The position numbers and the translations under genes were made by a program. Below, piece after piece: positions 17,665 to 26,758 of a stretch of 64,000 bases of DNA; within the stretch, counting starts at the first letter, position 1; the number at the start of each line of letters is the position of its first letter. The stretch is from Rhodospirillales bacterium (lineage in GTDB: Bacteria > Pseudomonadota > Alphaproteobacteria > CACIAM-22H2): NCBI GenBank assembly GCA_016794025.1, contig JAEUKX010000049.1, positions 26,829 through 90,828 of the forward strand, in the 5' to 3' direction. Under the pieces are notes generated by a model. That model had not been told where the DNA came from. It saw only the letters and a program-made list of their open reading frames with translations, and did no database searches.

Positions 17665-19016
17665 CGCCGACCGTCGCCGAACGCCTGGCCGATGCCTGCC
17701 TTGCCGCTGTTCCGACGCCGGAAGTCGCCGCGACCGCAAGGCGGCTGATGATCGATCTGGCCGGAATATGCGTCGCCGCGCGCGCGACGGATTTCATGGC
17801 TGCGGCCCGCGCGGGCGTCGACGAAGGCGGCCCCTGCACGGCGATCGGGCTTGCCGGCCGCTATTCGCCGGCAGATGCGGCGATGCTCAACGGCACGGCG
17901 GCGCACGGAGAGGATTTCGACGATACCTTCGAAGGTGGGCCCGTGCACGCCGGCGCCGTAATCCTGCCGGCCGTATTGGCGGCTGCCGAACGGCATGCCA
18001 CTGGCGGCCGTGCGGCAATGAAGGCGATCGCGGTCGGCCTCGAGATCGCATGCCGCATGTCGGTCGTCGTACCCAAGGCGACGCACAAGGCAGGCTTCCA
18101 CCCGACGGCGATCTTCGGCGCGATCGGGGCGGCCGCGGCGGCGGGCGTCCTGCTTGGACTGGATCGCAACCGGCTGGTTGCCGCAATGGGTATCGCCGGC
18201 AGTTTCGCCTCGGGCATCATCGAGTATCTTGCGGAAGGCACGTGGACGAAACGCGTGCATCCCGGCTGGGCGGCCCAGAGCGGATATCGCGCGGCGCGAC
18301 TTGCGGCCGGTGGCTTCTCCGGCCCGCGCACGCTGTTCGAGGGCACGCATGGGCTCTACAAGGCCTTTGCGCACAGGATTCCGGACGACTGGTCCGGCCT
18401 TCTCGACGGTTTCGGCCAGCGGTGGGTCGCAGAGACGATCGCCTTCAAGCCCTATGCCTGCGGCACGATGATCCATCCCTATATCGACTGCGCGAAGCGG
18501 CTCGCCGCGCGCGGAATTGTCCCCGAGAAGATCGAATCGATCGAATGCGAGACGGCCGAGGGCATCCTCCACCGGCTGTGGGAACCGATTGCGACGAAGC
18601 GCAAGCCGCCGAACGGCTACGCGGCGAAATTCAGCATTCCCTACGGGGTGGCGGCGGGATTCGTGCTCGGCCATGCGGGGCTTGCGGCCTTTGCGGATGA
18701 GCAGGTTGCCGACCCGCGGCTTGTCACCCTTGCCGGCAAGGTGTCGTACATCGTGGACCCGGCGAACCCCTATCCGAACCAGTTCACGGGCCATGTCCGC
18801 GTGAAGCTCGCGGACGGCAGCATCGTCGAGGACCGTCAGCCGCATTTCCGCGGTGGCGCCAACGAGCCGCTGGGCGAGGACGAGATCGTGGAGAAGTTCA
18901 AGCTGAACTGCCGCTACGGCGGCTGGAGCGAGGCCCGCACGCAGCATCTGCTCGACGCGGCCGGGGCGCTGCTTGCGGCGGACAGGCCTGTTTCACTTGC
19001 CGAATTCGGAGGCTGA
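17661..19016 (+). CDS. MmgE/PrpD family protein
   Basis: 451 residues. The family includes 2-methylcitrate dehydratase, cis-aconitate decarboxylase and iminodisuccinate epimerase. Family traits seen are NGTAAHGEDFDDTF, HAGAVILPAVLAAAE, an internal FHPTAIFGAIGAAAAAG and KPYACGTMIHPYIDCA. It would act on the tricarboxylate or other acid imported by the neighbouring Tct system; which reaction it performs cannot be read from the sequence. It overlaps tctA by four bases and is followed closely by an SDR. Confidence 0.83.
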   Translation: MTPTVAERLADACLAAVPTPEVAATARRLMIDLAGICVAARATDFMAAARAGVDEGGPCTAIGLAGRYSPADAAMLNGTAAHGEDFDDTFEGGPVHAGAVILPAVLAAAERHATGGRAAMKAIAVGLEIACRMSVVVPKATHKAGFHPTAIFGAIGAAAAAGVLLGLDRNRLVAAMGIAGSFASGIIEYLAEGTWTKRVHPGWAAQSGYRAARLAAGGFSGPRTLFEGTHGLYKAFAHRIPDDWSGLLDGFGQRWVAETIAFKPYACGTMIHPYIDCAKRLAARGIVPEKIESIECETAEGILHRLWEPIATKRKPPNGYAAKFSIPYGVAAGFVLGHAGLAAFADEQVADPRLVTLAGKVSYIVDPANPYPNQFTGHVRVKLADGSIVEDRQPHFRGGANEPLGEDEIVEKFKLNCRYGGWSEARTQHLLDAAGALLAADRPVSLAEFGG

Positions 19017-19018
19017 AG

Positions 19019-19765
19019 ATGTCTGAACTCAAGGGGCGCGTGGCGCTCGTCACCGGTGCCGGGCGCAATATCGGCCGGGCAATCGCGCTGGAGCTGGCGG
19101 CGGCCGGGGCAAGTGTCGTTGTCAACGGACGCGCGAACCGGGCGGAGGCCGAGGCGGTCGCAGCCGAGATCGGCCCGGGGGCGATGGTGGCAATGGCGGA
19201 CGTCACCGACCGGAGCGCCGTGGATGCGATGGTGGCGGCCACGCTGAAGCGCTTCGGCCGGCTCGACATCCTCGTGAACAACGCGGCCGTGCGGGGCGAG
19301 AAGCCGTTCGCGGAGCTGGATTTTGCGACGTGGCGCAATGTCCTGGCGATCTGCCTCGACGGGGCGTTCAACTGTTCGCAGGCGGCACTGGCGGCGCTCA
19401 AGGCGTCGGGTGCCGGCACGATCGTCAATATCGGCGGCCTCACCGCGCACACGGGTGCCGCAGACCGCGCGCATGTCGTGACGGCGAAGGCGGGCCTCGT
19501 CGGTCTTACGCGGGCGCTCGCGCACGATCTGGCGGAGTTCGCCATCACCGTCAACAACGTGTCGCCGGGAATGATGGATACCGCGCGCGGCGCCTCCGCC
19601 GGCCATCAGCAGCCGCGCCATCATGCGACGCACAAGCCGCTTGTCGGCCGCCGCGGCCGGCCCGACGAGATCGCGGGCGCGGTCCGATGGCTTGCCGGGC
19701 CCGCCGGCCGGTTCGTCACCGGCCAGGTGATCCACGTGAACGGCGGTACGTACCTGGGCGGCTAG
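19019..19765 (+). CDS. SDR-family protein lacking the catalytic tyrosine
   Basis: 248 residues with a normal classical-SDR cofactor site (TGAGRNIGRAIA) and structural LVNNAAVRG. The YxxxK active site is changed: the segment is RAHVVTAKAGLVG, so valine stands where tyrosine is expected, and the serine region reads NIGGLTAHTG. The lysine is kept. A group of similar SDR proteins with the AHVVTAKAG pattern exists to my memory, so this looks like a subfamily trait rather than decay. It may be a reductase with another proton donor or a non-catalytic protein. Last gene of the operon. Confidence 0.8.
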   Translation: MSELKGRVALVTGAGRNIGRAIALELAAAGASVVVNGRANRAEAEAVAAEIGPGAMVAMADVTDRSAVDAMVAATLKRFGRLDILVNNAAVRGEKPFAELDFATWRNVLAICLDGAFNCSQAALAALKASGAGTIVNIGGLTAHTGAADRAHVVTAKAGLVGLTRALAHDLAEFAITVNNVSPGMMDTARGASAGHQQPRHHATHKPLVGRRGRPDEIAGAVRWLAGPAGRFVTGQVIHVNGGTYLGG

Positions 19766-19766
19766 G

Positions 19767-20471
19767 TCAGGCGCCGCGTCCGGCCACGCGGGCCATCAAC
19801 GCGCCGAGCGATATCTTCTGCGCGCCGGCCGCGTCGAAGTTCGACGGATCGAGCCAGCTTTCGAAGGCGGCCTTGCGTGCCGGCCATTCGCGGTCGAGCA
19901 TCGAATACCAGGCCGTGTCCCGATTGCGGCCCTTGACGATCATGTGCTGGCGGAAGAGCCCCTCGTAGGAGAAGCCGAGGCGCTGCGCCGCGCGCTTGGA
20001 AGGTTCGTTCAGGTTGTTGCACTTCCATTCATAGCGCCGGTAGCCGAGCGTCTCGAACACATGACGCGCCATGAGGTACTGCGCCTCGGTCGAGGCAGGG
20101 GTCCGCTGCAGGGCCGGCGTGTGCAGGATCGACCCCACCTCGATCACGCGGTGCGTCCGGTCGATGCGCATCAGCGACAGCCAGCCCACCGCGCGATCGT
20201 CGCGGTCGGCGATCGCCCAGTACACCGGATCGGTCGTGCCCGATGCGATCTTCGCCACGTGCGCGTCGAATTCGGACCTGACGGGGTAGGGACCGGTGAA
20301 CAGATAGGCCCACTGGCTCTCCTTCTCGGGCCCGTGCGAGAGGGCGTAGAGGCGATCGGTGTCGCGGGCGGGATCGAGCGCGCGAAGGCGGCAGAAGCGG
20401 CCCTCGATGGCGACGTGGGCGGGCTGCGGGGCCTGATGGGTGTCGACGGGCGAGCCGAATTCGAGGGCCAT
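19767..20471 (-). CDS. GNAT-family N-acetyltransferase (RimJ/RimL-like)
   Basis: 234 residues. The N-terminal half has a substrate segment ESQWAYLFTGPYP; the acetyl-CoA site is toward the centre, and EWKCNNLNEPSKRAAQRLGFSYEGLFRQHM is the typical RimL-like ending with the AA...LGF helix. Such enzymes acetylate protein N-termini or small amines. It starts divergently from recQ and converges on the SDR gene with one base between stops. AGGA lies about ten bases before the ATG. Confidence 0.85.
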   Translation of the reverse strand: MALEFGSPVDTHQAPQPAHVAIEGRFCRLRALDPARDTDRLYALSHGPEKESQWAYLFTGPYPVRSEFDAHVAKIASGTTDPVYWAIADRDDRAVGWLSLMRIDRTHRVIEVGSILHTPALQRTPASTEAQYLMARHVFETLGYRRYEWKCNNLNEPSKRAAQRLGFSYEGLFRQHMIVKGRNRDTAWYSMLDREWPARKAAFESWLDPSNFDAAGAQKISLGALMARVAGRGA

Positions 20472-20526
20472 GACGGCGTTCCTGGGTGATGACGACGGCC
20501 GCGGAGCTTGGCACGCGTCGCGTGCG

Positions 20527-22359
20527 ATGGCAAAAGCGCACATGTCCCGAGACATCGATTCGGCGCGGGCTTGCCTGAAGGCCACGTTCGGCTTCGACGC
20601 CTTCCGGCCCGGGCAGGCCGAGATCGTGGGCGCGGTGCTTGCCGGCGAAGACGTTCTGGCGGTGATGCCGACGGGCTCGGGCAAGTCGCTCTGCTACCAG
20701 CTTCCGGCCGTCCTGCGCGGCGGGCTGACGGTCGTCGTCTCGCCGCTGATCGCGCTGATGCGCGACCAGGTGGGCCAGCTGCGCGAGTACGGGATCGAGG
20801 CGGCGAGCCTCAATTCCGCCAACGATGCGGCCGCCAACGCCGATGTGCGCCGCGCGATCCGCGAGGACAGGCTGCGCCTGCTCTATGTGGCGCCCGAGCG
20901 GCTCGTGCGCGAGGACACGCTGGCGCTGCTCGCCGAGTCCCATACGACCCTGCTGGCCATCGACGAGGCGCATTGCGTGTCGCAGTGGGGCCACGACTTC
21001 CGGCCGGAGTACCTGGCGCTGGGACGCATCCGGCGCGAACTCGGCGACGTCCAGGCGATCGCGCTGACCGCGACGGCCGACGCGCCGACCCGGCGCGACA
21101 TCGAGGGCAAGCTCTTCGCGCGCGCGCCGCGCACGTTCATCCGCTCGTTCGACCGGCCGAACCTGCGCCTCGCCATGCGGCCCAAGGACAATGCGCGAAA
21201 GCAGGTCGAACGGTTCGTGGCGGCGCGCAAGGGGCAGAGCGGGATCGTCTACTGCAGCTCGCGCAAGCGGACCGAGGCGATGGCCGAGGCGCTCGCCAAG
21301 GCCGGCATCCGCGCGCTCGCCTATCACGCGGGGCTCGATGCCGCCGTGCGCAGCGCCAACCACGATGCCTTCCTGCAGGAAGACGGCGTGGTGATGTGCG
21401 CGACCGTGGCCTTCGGCATGGGCATCGACAAGCCCGACGTGCGTTTCGTCGTGCATGCGGACCTTCCCTCGAATGTCGAGAGCTACTACCAGGAGATCGG
21501 GCGCGCGGGCCGCGACGGGCTGCCGGCCGAGACGCTGACGCTGTTCGGGCTCGACGACATCCGCCTGCGCCGCCAGCAGATCGAGGATGGCGACGCGCCG
21601 GACGAAAGGAAGCGCGTGGAACGCCAGCGGTTCAATGCGCTGGTGGCGCTGTGCGAGGCGCCGCGCTGCCGGCGCCAGACGCTGCTCGCCTATTTCGGCG
21701 AAACGTCCGCGCCGTGCGGCAACTGCGACCTTTGTCTCGACGGCGTCGAGACCGTCGATGCCACGACCGAGGCGCGCAAGGCCATGTCGGCGATCGCGCG
21801 CACGGGCGAACGGTTCGGGACCGAGCATCTGGTGTCGCTGCTCGTCGGGCAGACGGGCGAGGCGATGAGCCGCCACGGCCACGACCGCCTGCCGACCTTC
21901 GGCGTGGGCAAGGATCGCGCGCCGGGGGAATGGCGTTCGATCTTCCGCCAGATGTACGCGGCCGGCCTCGTCGTGCTCGATATCGCCGGGCACGGGACAT
22001 GGTCGATCACCGACGACGGTCTCGAGGTGCTGCGCGGCGGCAGGACGTTCGAGGCGCGCAAGGACGCGCTCTGGCAGGGCAAGGCGGACAGGCGGCGCGA
22101 GGCCGGTGCACGCGCGGCGATCGCGAGCGCGCCCGAGCATGCGGACCTGCTCGCGGCGCTGAAGTCGCTGCGCACGCGCATCGCCAAGGAGATCCGCCAG
22201 CCGGCCTATGTCGTTTTCGCGGACCGCACGCTTGCGGAGATGGCCGCGATCGGGCCGAAGACGCTGGAGGACATGCGGCTCGTCCACGGCGTGGGCGAGG
22301 CGAAGCTCGCGCGCTACGGGCGCGCGTTCCTCGACGTCGTGGCCGCGCACCGCGGGTGA
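20527..22359 (+). CDS. recQ: ATP-dependent DNA helicase RecQ
   Basis: 610 residues. It has the DEAH-type helicase core with Walker A in MPTGSGKSLCYQLP (Lys53), the box IDEAHCVSQWGHDFRPEY, the IYCSSRK and ATVAFGMGIDKPDVRFV motifs, and the QEIGRAGRDG arginine-finger motif. The RecQ zinc site follows (CEAPRCRRQTLLAYFGE, then CGNCDLC), then a winged-helix RQC part and a C-terminal HRDC domain. It unwinds DNA 3'-5' in recombination repair. The start is uncertain: ATG at 20527 or 20542; neither has a clear ribosome site. Confidence 0.94.
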   Translation: MAKAHMSRDIDSARACLKATFGFDAFRPGQAEIVGAVLAGEDVLAVMPTGSGKSLCYQLPAVLRGGLTVVVSPLIALMRDQVGQLREYGIEAASLNSANDAAANADVRRAIREDRLRLLYVAPERLVREDTLALLAESHTTLLAIDEAHCVSQWGHDFRPEYLALGRIRRELGDVQAIALTATADAPTRRDIEGKLFARAPRTFIRSFDRPNLRLAMRPKDNARKQVERFVAARKGQSGIVYCSSRKRTEAMAEALAKAGIRALAYHAGLDAAVRSANHDAFLQEDGVVMCATVAFGMGIDKPDVRFVVHADLPSNVESYYQEIGRAGRDGLPAETLTLFGLDDIRLRRQQIEDGDAPDERKRVERQRFNALVALCEAPRCRRQTLLAYFGETSAPCGNCDLCLDGVETVDATTEARKAMSAIARTGERFGTEHLVSLLVGQTGEAMSRHGHDRLPTFGVGKDRAPGEWRSIFRQMYAAGLVVLDIAGHGTWSITDDGLEVLRGGRTFEARKDALWQGKADRRREAGARAAIASAPEHADLLAALKSLRTRIAKEIRQPAYVVFADRTLAEMAAIGPKTLEDMRLVHGVGEAKLARYGRAFLDVVAAHRG

Positions 22360-22363
22360 CGTC

Positions 22364-22696
22364 TCAGTTCAGCGCCCGCGCATCGCGCTTCTGTTGATAA
22401 ATACCATCAATCAATCCGGCGAATTCGCGCCTGACCTCCGGATGGTCGACCGGGCCGTTGTCCGAATCGTTCAGCAGGTTCTGCTCGCTGACATAGGCCT
22501 GATAGGGACCCTGGTCGGCATTGACCGCGTAGAGATGGTAGAAGGGCTGGTCCTTGCGCGGACGCACGGCCGGCGGGATGGACTTGTACCATTCCTCGGT
22601 GTTCGCGAAGACGGGATCGACGTCGTAGACGACGCCGCGGAACTCGAAGATCCGGTGCCGCACGATCTCGCCGATCCTGAACTTCGCCGAACGCAT
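22364..22696 (-). CDS. hspQ: HspQ heat-shock protein
   Basis: 110 residues matching the HspQ family of hemimethylated-DNA-binding-like proteins: KFRIGEIVRHRIFEFRGVVYDVDP at the N-terminus, TEEWYKSIPP in the centre and FYHLYAV followed by YVSEQNLL. In enterobacteria HspQ is a heat-induced Lon specificity factor; in alphaproteobacteria the role is inferred. No sigma-32-type promoter was evident by eye. It converges on recQ with four bases between stops and lies just downstream of the mscS-like gene on the same strand. Confidence 0.9.
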   Translation of the reverse strand: MRSAKFRIGEIVRHRIFEFRGVVYDVDPVFANTEEWYKSIPPAVRPRKDQPFYHLYAVNADQGPYQAYVSEQNLLNDSDNGPVDHPEVRREFAGLIDGIYQQKRDARALN

Positions 22697-22709
22697 CCGA
22701 TATTCCCCG

Positions 22710-23474
22710 TCAGGCGAACGCGGTCTTGACGAGGTTGCGCAGCGCCAGATTCATCGACGAGCGCGTTGCGCCCTCGTCGGCGGGCGCCACCCATACGCGC
22801 AGCGCCAGCGTCACGCCGTCGGCCGAATACTTGGCGACGATCGCCTCGGGAGCCGGCGACTTGAGCGCGCGCGGATCGCCCGAGGCGAGCGCCACGACTT
22901 TCGCGCAGGCCGCCTCGACGTCGGCGGCATCGGGCACCGCCACCTCGAAGTCGAGGCGCTTCATCTGGTACTTGGAATGGTTGGTGACCTTGTCGCCCCA
23001 GATCTTGCCGTTGGGCACGAGGACCTGGATGTTGTCGTCGGTGCGGATGTCGGTCACGAACAGGTCGATGGCCTCGACCTTGCCGGTCGTGCCGGCCGCC
23101 TCGATCCGGTCGCCCACGCGGTAGGGCCGGAAGGCCAGCAGCATCACGCCCGCCGCGACGTTGGACAGCGTGCCCTGCAGGGCCAGGCCGACGGCGAGGC
23201 CTGCGGCGCCGAAGATCGCCACGAGGCTTGCGGTCTGCACGCCGAACTGCGAGAGCGCGGCGAGCACCACGACCGTCAGCACGAGATAGCGTGCGAGGCT
23301 GGCGAGGAAGCGCGCCAGCGTCAGCTCGACCTTGGCGACGCGTTCGAGCGTGGTGGCCACGGCGCGCTGGACGAGTCCGGCCACCCACGAGCCGACCACG
23401 AGGATCGCCACGCCGGCGACGAACGGGGGCCCGTACTGGAAGAGGAGTTCCTTGATCTGCTCGGCGAATTCCAT
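22710..23474 (-). CDS. small-conductance mechanosensitive channel, MscS family
   Basis: 254 residues with three N-terminal membrane helices. The pore helix has the Gly/Ala-rich pattern of MscS (FGAAGLAVGLALQGTLSNVAAGVMLL), followed by the beta domain start FRPYRVGDRIEAAGTTGKV and VPNGKIWGDKVTN. It releases solutes on hypo-osmotic shock. Length and topology match minimal E. coli-type MscS. Convergent neighbours are absent; it runs into hspQ with a gap of 13 bases. Confidence 0.92.
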   Translation of the reverse strand: MEFAEQIKELLFQYGPPFVAGVAILVVGSWVAGLVQRAVATTLERVAKVELTLARFLASLARYLVLTVVVLAALSQFGVQTASLVAIFGAAGLAVGLALQGTLSNVAAGVMLLAFRPYRVGDRIEAAGTTGKVEAIDLFVTDIRTDDNIQVLVPNGKIWGDKVTNHSKYQMKRLDFEVAVPDAADVEAACAKVVALASGDPRALKSPAPEAIVAKYSADGVTLALRVWVAPADEGATRSSMNLALRNLVKTAFA

Positions 23475-23548
23475 GGTCGGTCGGCCTTCCTTCTCGGATT
23501 GATCCCCGTCAAATGACGGGGCCGGCGGGTTCGGTTACAATGCTACAC

Positions 23549-23926
23549 ATGGCGCCGCAAGCCAAACCAGTCCCGCAAAAGGGGCCGCCCCCCGCGAAGG
23601 GCCCCGTCGGCAAGGGCCCTGCGGGGAAGGGTGCCGGCGTACCGAAGGGCAAGGCCGCTTCGGAACCTGCGCCGGCCGAACTGCCGCCGCCCGGGCCCGG
23701 CACCCGGCGACTGAAGATCGTGATCTTTTCCGTCCTCGGCGCGGCACTTCTGGGAACGCTCGCGGCGGCCGGCTGGGCAGTGTTCCTGCGCGAGGAAGAG
23801 CCCGTTGTCGTCGACATCCCGCCGCCCACGCCGGCCCCGCCGCGGCCCAAGGGCCCCGTCGTGCGGCAGGGGGATCTGCGCGAGGAACTGCAGCAGCGCA
23901 TGGGTGTCCGCCCGCAGGGCGAATGA
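23549..23926 (+). CDS. hypothetical proline-rich single-pass membrane protein
   Basis: About 125 residues, not recognised. The N-terminal third is a Pro/Gly/Lys-rich disordered stretch with repeated KGP units, followed by one membrane helix (LKIVIFSVLGAALLGTLAAAGWAVFL) and a second proline-rich part (PPPTPAPPRPKGP). The C-terminal end is charged. Topology suggests the KGP part in the cytoplasm. No Shine-Dalgarno is clear; ATG at 23513, 23540 and 23549 are all possible, and I chose the last. It lies between divergent mscS and convergent pcs. Confidence 0.55.
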   Translation: MAPQAKPVPQKGPPPAKGPVGKGPAGKGAGVPKGKAASEPAPAELPPPGPGTRRLKIVIFSVLGAALLGTLAAAGWAVFLREEEPVVVDIPPPTPAPPRPKGPVVRQGDLREELQQRMGVRPQGE

Positions 23927-23944
23927 CGTGCGCGCCATGGGCGG

Positions 23945-24661
23945 CTAGCGCAGGCTGCGCCAGAAGCTGAGGCCGAGCAGCCACGCGGTCGCCGCACCCC
24001 AGGGCAGAACCACGAGAAGCGGGCGCTCGGGCGCCCACCAGACGAGAACGAACGAGGCCGCGCACCACAGCGCGGTCGCGCCCAGCGTGACCGCGCGGAA
24101 ATCGCGCACGCGCAGCGGATGGACGGATTTCACCTTGGTGAAGCTGAACGCGCCCAGCACGGCGACGAAGAACAGGTTCCAGTGCGCCTCGAGCCCGAGC
24201 ACGAACATGTAGAGCGCCACCACGTTCCAGATCGCGGGGAACCCGACGAAGTAGTTGTCGCGCGTCTTGAGGTCGAGATTGGCGAAGACGTAGAGCGAGG
24301 AGAACAGGACCCAGCCTGCCGCAGCAGCCGCCAGCCACCCGTCGCCCAGCCAGCCGAACTGCCACATCATCACCGCCGGCACGACGACGTAGGTCAGGTA
24401 GTCGACGACGAGATCGAGCAGCGCCCCGTCGAAACGGGGCAGGCGGCTGGCGACGTCGAGCTTGCGCGCCACCGGACCGTCAATACCATCAACGATCAGC
24501 GCTAGGCCCAGCCACAGCAGCGCCTTGCGCGCGTCGCCCTCGATGACGGCGATGAGCGCCAGCAGCCCGATGACCGCGCCCGAGGCCGTCAGCGCGTGCA
24601 CGGCCCAGGCGGCGCCCTTCACGGCGCCTTCCGGAACGTCCTTCGCGAAAACGGTCTTCAT
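23945..24661 (-). CDS. pcs: phosphatidylcholine synthase (CDP-alcohol phosphotransferase family)
   Basis: 238 residues with about eight membrane helices. The active site has the CDP-alcohol phosphotransferase motif DGPVAR followed by the spaced FDGALLDLVVDYLTYV, close to that of bacterial Pcs enzymes, which condense choline with CDP-diacylglycerol directly to phosphatidylcholine at the inner membrane. The motif spacing between AR and the second G is 12 residues, as in Pcs rather than 8 as in other members. Pcs is typical of rhizobia and other alphaproteobacteria that live with eukaryotes. It follows bdhA closely. Confidence 0.87.
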   Translation of the reverse strand: MKTVFAKDVPEGAVKGAAWAVHALTASGAVIGLLALIAVIEGDARKALLWLGLALIVDGIDGPVARKLDVASRLPRFDGALLDLVVDYLTYVVVPAVMMWQFGWLGDGWLAAAAAGWVLFSSLYVFANLDLKTRDNYFVGFPAIWNVVALYMFVLGLEAHWNLFFVAVLGAFSFTKVKSVHPLRVRDFRAVTLGATALWCAASFVLVWWAPERPLLVVLPWGAATAWLLGLSFWRSLR

Positions 24662-24681
24662 GGCTGCCGCTCTCCCCTTGG

Positions 24682-25464
24682 CTACTGGGCGGTCCAGCCG
24701 CCGTCGATCGAGAAGGACGACCCGCGGATCTGGTCGGCCGCGGGCGAGCACAGGAAGGCGGCGAGACCGCCGATCTGCTCGGGCGTGGCGAACTCGTGCG
24801 AGGGCTGCTTCTCGGACAGCAGGTCGATCTTGGCGGCCTCGCCCGAGATGCCCTTGCGCTCGGCAAGCGCGTCGATCTGCTTCTGCACGAGCGGGGTGAG
24901 CACCCAGCCGGGGCAGATCGCGTTGCAGGTGATGCCGCTCTTCGCCGTTTCCAGCGCCACGACCTTGGTCAGCCCGACGAGCCCGTGCTTGGAGGCGACG
25001 TAGGCCGACTTCTCCACCGACGCGACGATGCCGTGCGCCGAAGCGATGTTGATGATGCGGCCCCAGTTGCGCTTCTTCATGTCGGGCAGGGCCGCGCGGA
25101 TCGCCTGGAAGCAGGAGGAGAGGTTGAGCTGGATGACCTTGTCCCACATCTCCAGCGGGAACCTGTCGACCGGCGCCACATGCTGCATGCCCGCGTTGTT
25201 CACGAGGATGTCGACCGTGCCGAATTCCGCGATGCAGCTTTCAACGAGCCCGGCCACGGCCGCGGGCTTCGTCAGGTCGGCGGGCGAATAGGCGGTCCGG
25301 CCGCCGCCGGCCGAAAGCTCCTTGCGGATGGCGTCGATCGCCGCGGCCTCGCCGAAGCCGTTCAGCATCACGCTGGCGCCCTGTGCGGCGAGGGCGCGCG
25401 CGATTCCAAGCCCGATGCCGCTGGTCGATCCGGTGACGATGGCCGATTTGCCCTTGAGCGTCAT
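24682..25464 (-). CDS. bdhA: 3-hydroxybutyrate dehydrogenase
   Basis: A 260-residue classical SDR with TGSTSGIGLGIA, NNAGMQHVAP, IINIASAHGIVAS and the full YVASK catalytic motif. The QHVAPV and SAHG segments and the ending SIDGGWTAQ are those of D-3-hydroxybutyrate dehydrogenases, which oxidise 3-hydroxybutyrate to acetoacetate in polyhydroxybutyrate turnover. The insert around LLSEKQPSHEFATPEQIG also matches that subgroup. It is transcribed toward pcs with a gap of 20 bases. Confidence 0.9.
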   Translation of the reverse strand: MTLKGKSAIVTGSTSGIGLGIARALAAQGASVMLNGFGEAAAIDAIRKELSAGGGRTAYSPADLTKPAAVAGLVESCIAEFGTVDILVNNAGMQHVAPVDRFPLEMWDKVIQLNLSSCFQAIRAALPDMKKRNWGRIINIASAHGIVASVEKSAYVASKHGLVGLTKVVALETAKSGITCNAICPGWVLTPLVQKQIDALAERKGISGEAAKIDLLSEKQPSHEFATPEQIGGLAAFLCSPAADQIRGSSFSIDGGWTAQ

Positions 25465-25537
25465 GTCGATTTCCGTCCTCTTTCCGTTCCCGTATTTCTA
25501 GCGCCAGAAGGCCCGCGAGGCCAGATTGCGCGCGGTT

Positions 25538-25720
25538 TCAGGTCTTGAAGAACGAGGCGGCCGCCGAGCGGTGCCTGTCCTTGGCGTCGATGGCGGCCTG
25601 CGCGCGCTCGATTTCGGCCTGCAGACGGGCGATATAGTCCTTGAGTTCGCCGATCCCCCAGCCGGAAAGATCCTTCGGCTTGACGATCTTGTTTTTCGGT
25701 TCAAGTTCCTCGAAATCCAT
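25538..25720 (-). CDS. DUF1192 family small protein
   Basis: 60 residues matching DUF1192, a small alphaproteobacterial family. It opens with MDFEELEPKNKIVKPKDL, has GELKDYIARLQAEIERAQAAI (coiled-coil-like heptads) and ends in AAASFFKT. Function is unknown. It is often found beside an NAD(P)H quinone oxidoreductase gene, as here where that gene starts divergently 29 bases away. Confidence 0.85.
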   Translation of the reverse strand: MDFEELEPKNKIVKPKDLSGWGIGELKDYIARLQAEIERAQAAIDAKDRHRSAAASFFKT

Positions 25721-25749
25721 TGCCCGTCTCCGTTCCGCACGAGGTTGCC

Positions 25750-26751
25750 ATGACTCTCCCCCAAACGATGACCGCCGTCGAGCTTACCGCACCCGGCGGC
25801 CCCGGTAACCTCGTGGCCGGCCGCCTGCCGGTGCCGCAGCCGGGGCCGGGGGAGGTGCTGATCGCGGTCGCGGCCGCGGGCGTCAACCGGCCCGACGTGC
25901 TGCAGCGGCAGGGCAAGTATCCGCCGCCGCCCGGCGCGCCGGCAACGCTGGGCCTGGAAGTGGCGGGCACCGTCGTGGCCACCGGCGCCGACGTGCACTG
26001 GCCCAAGCCCGGCGACCGCGTGTGCGCGCTGGTGGCCGGCGGCGGCTATGCCGGGTATGCGCTGGCACCGGCCCCGCAGTGCCTGCCGATCCCCAAGGGT
26101 TTCACCGATGTCGAGGCGGCGGCGGTTCCCGAGACATTCTTTACCGTCTGGACGAACGTGTTCGAGCGCGGCGGTCTGAAGGCAGGCGAGTATTTCCTCT
26201 GCCACGGCGGGGCGTCGGGCATCGGCACCACGGCCGTGCAGCTGGCCGCGGCCTTCGGCGCGCATGTGCTGGCGACCGCGGGCACGGCCGAGAAATGCGC
26301 GGCCGTGACGAAGCTGGGTGCGGAACGCGCGATCAACTACCGCACCGAGGATTTCGTCGCCGAGGCCAAGGCGTTCACGGGCGGCAACGGCGTCGACCTG
26401 ATCCTCGACATGGTCGGCGGCGACTATTTCATGCGCAATGTCGAGGCGTGCGCGGTGGAAGGGCGCATCGTGCAGATCGCGTTCCTGCGCGGGCCGAAGG
26501 TCGAGGTGTCGATGGACCAGCTCATGCGCAAGCGCCTGACCTATACGGGCTCGACGCTGCGCCCGCGCACGGTCGCGCAGAAGGGCGCCATTGCGACGGC
26601 GCTGGCCGAAAAGGTGTGGCCGCTGCTCGAAAGCGGCCGCGTGCGGCCCGTCATCCACGCGACCTTCCCGCTGGCCGAGGCCGGCAAGGCGCACGCGCTG
26701 ATGGAGGCCGACACCCATATCGGCAAGATCGTTCTGACGGTGGACGCCTGA
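25750..26751 (+). CDS. NAD(P)H-quinone oxidoreductase (zinc-independent MDR family, PIG3-like)
   Basis: 333 residues. The N-terminal GroES-like domain has GVNRPDVLQRQGKYPPPPG and LGLEVAGTVVATG; the Rossmann domain has HGGASGIGTTAVQLAAAFGA. The metal ligands of zinc alcohol dehydrogenases are missing, as in quinone oxidoreductases of the p53-inducible PIG3 type. It reduces quinones or enones with NADPH. ATG at 25750 begins the conserved part; an in-frame upstream start at 25720 is also possible and would overlap the DUF1192 gene. Confidence 0.88.
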   Translation: MTLPQTMTAVELTAPGGPGNLVAGRLPVPQPGPGEVLIAVAAAGVNRPDVLQRQGKYPPPPGAPATLGLEVAGTVVATGADVHWPKPGDRVCALVAGGGYAGYALAPAPQCLPIPKGFTDVEAAAVPETFFTVWTNVFERGGLKAGEYFLCHGGASGIGTTAVQLAAAFGAHVLATAGTAEKCAAVTKLGAERAINYRTEDFVAEAKAFTGGNGVDLILDMVGGDYFMRNVEACAVEGRIVQIAFLRGPKVEVSMDQLMRKRLTYTGSTLRPRTVAQKGAIATALAEKVWPLLESGRVRPVIHATFPLAEAGKAHALMEADTHIGKIVLTVDA

Positions 26752-26758
26752 GGCCGGA

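Noticed and set aside
20029..22350. 773-codon minus-strand frame opposite recQ
   Set aside because: Its sequence is low-complexity Arg/Ala/Asp text typical of antisense frames in GC-rich genes, while the plus strand encodes all RecQ motifs.
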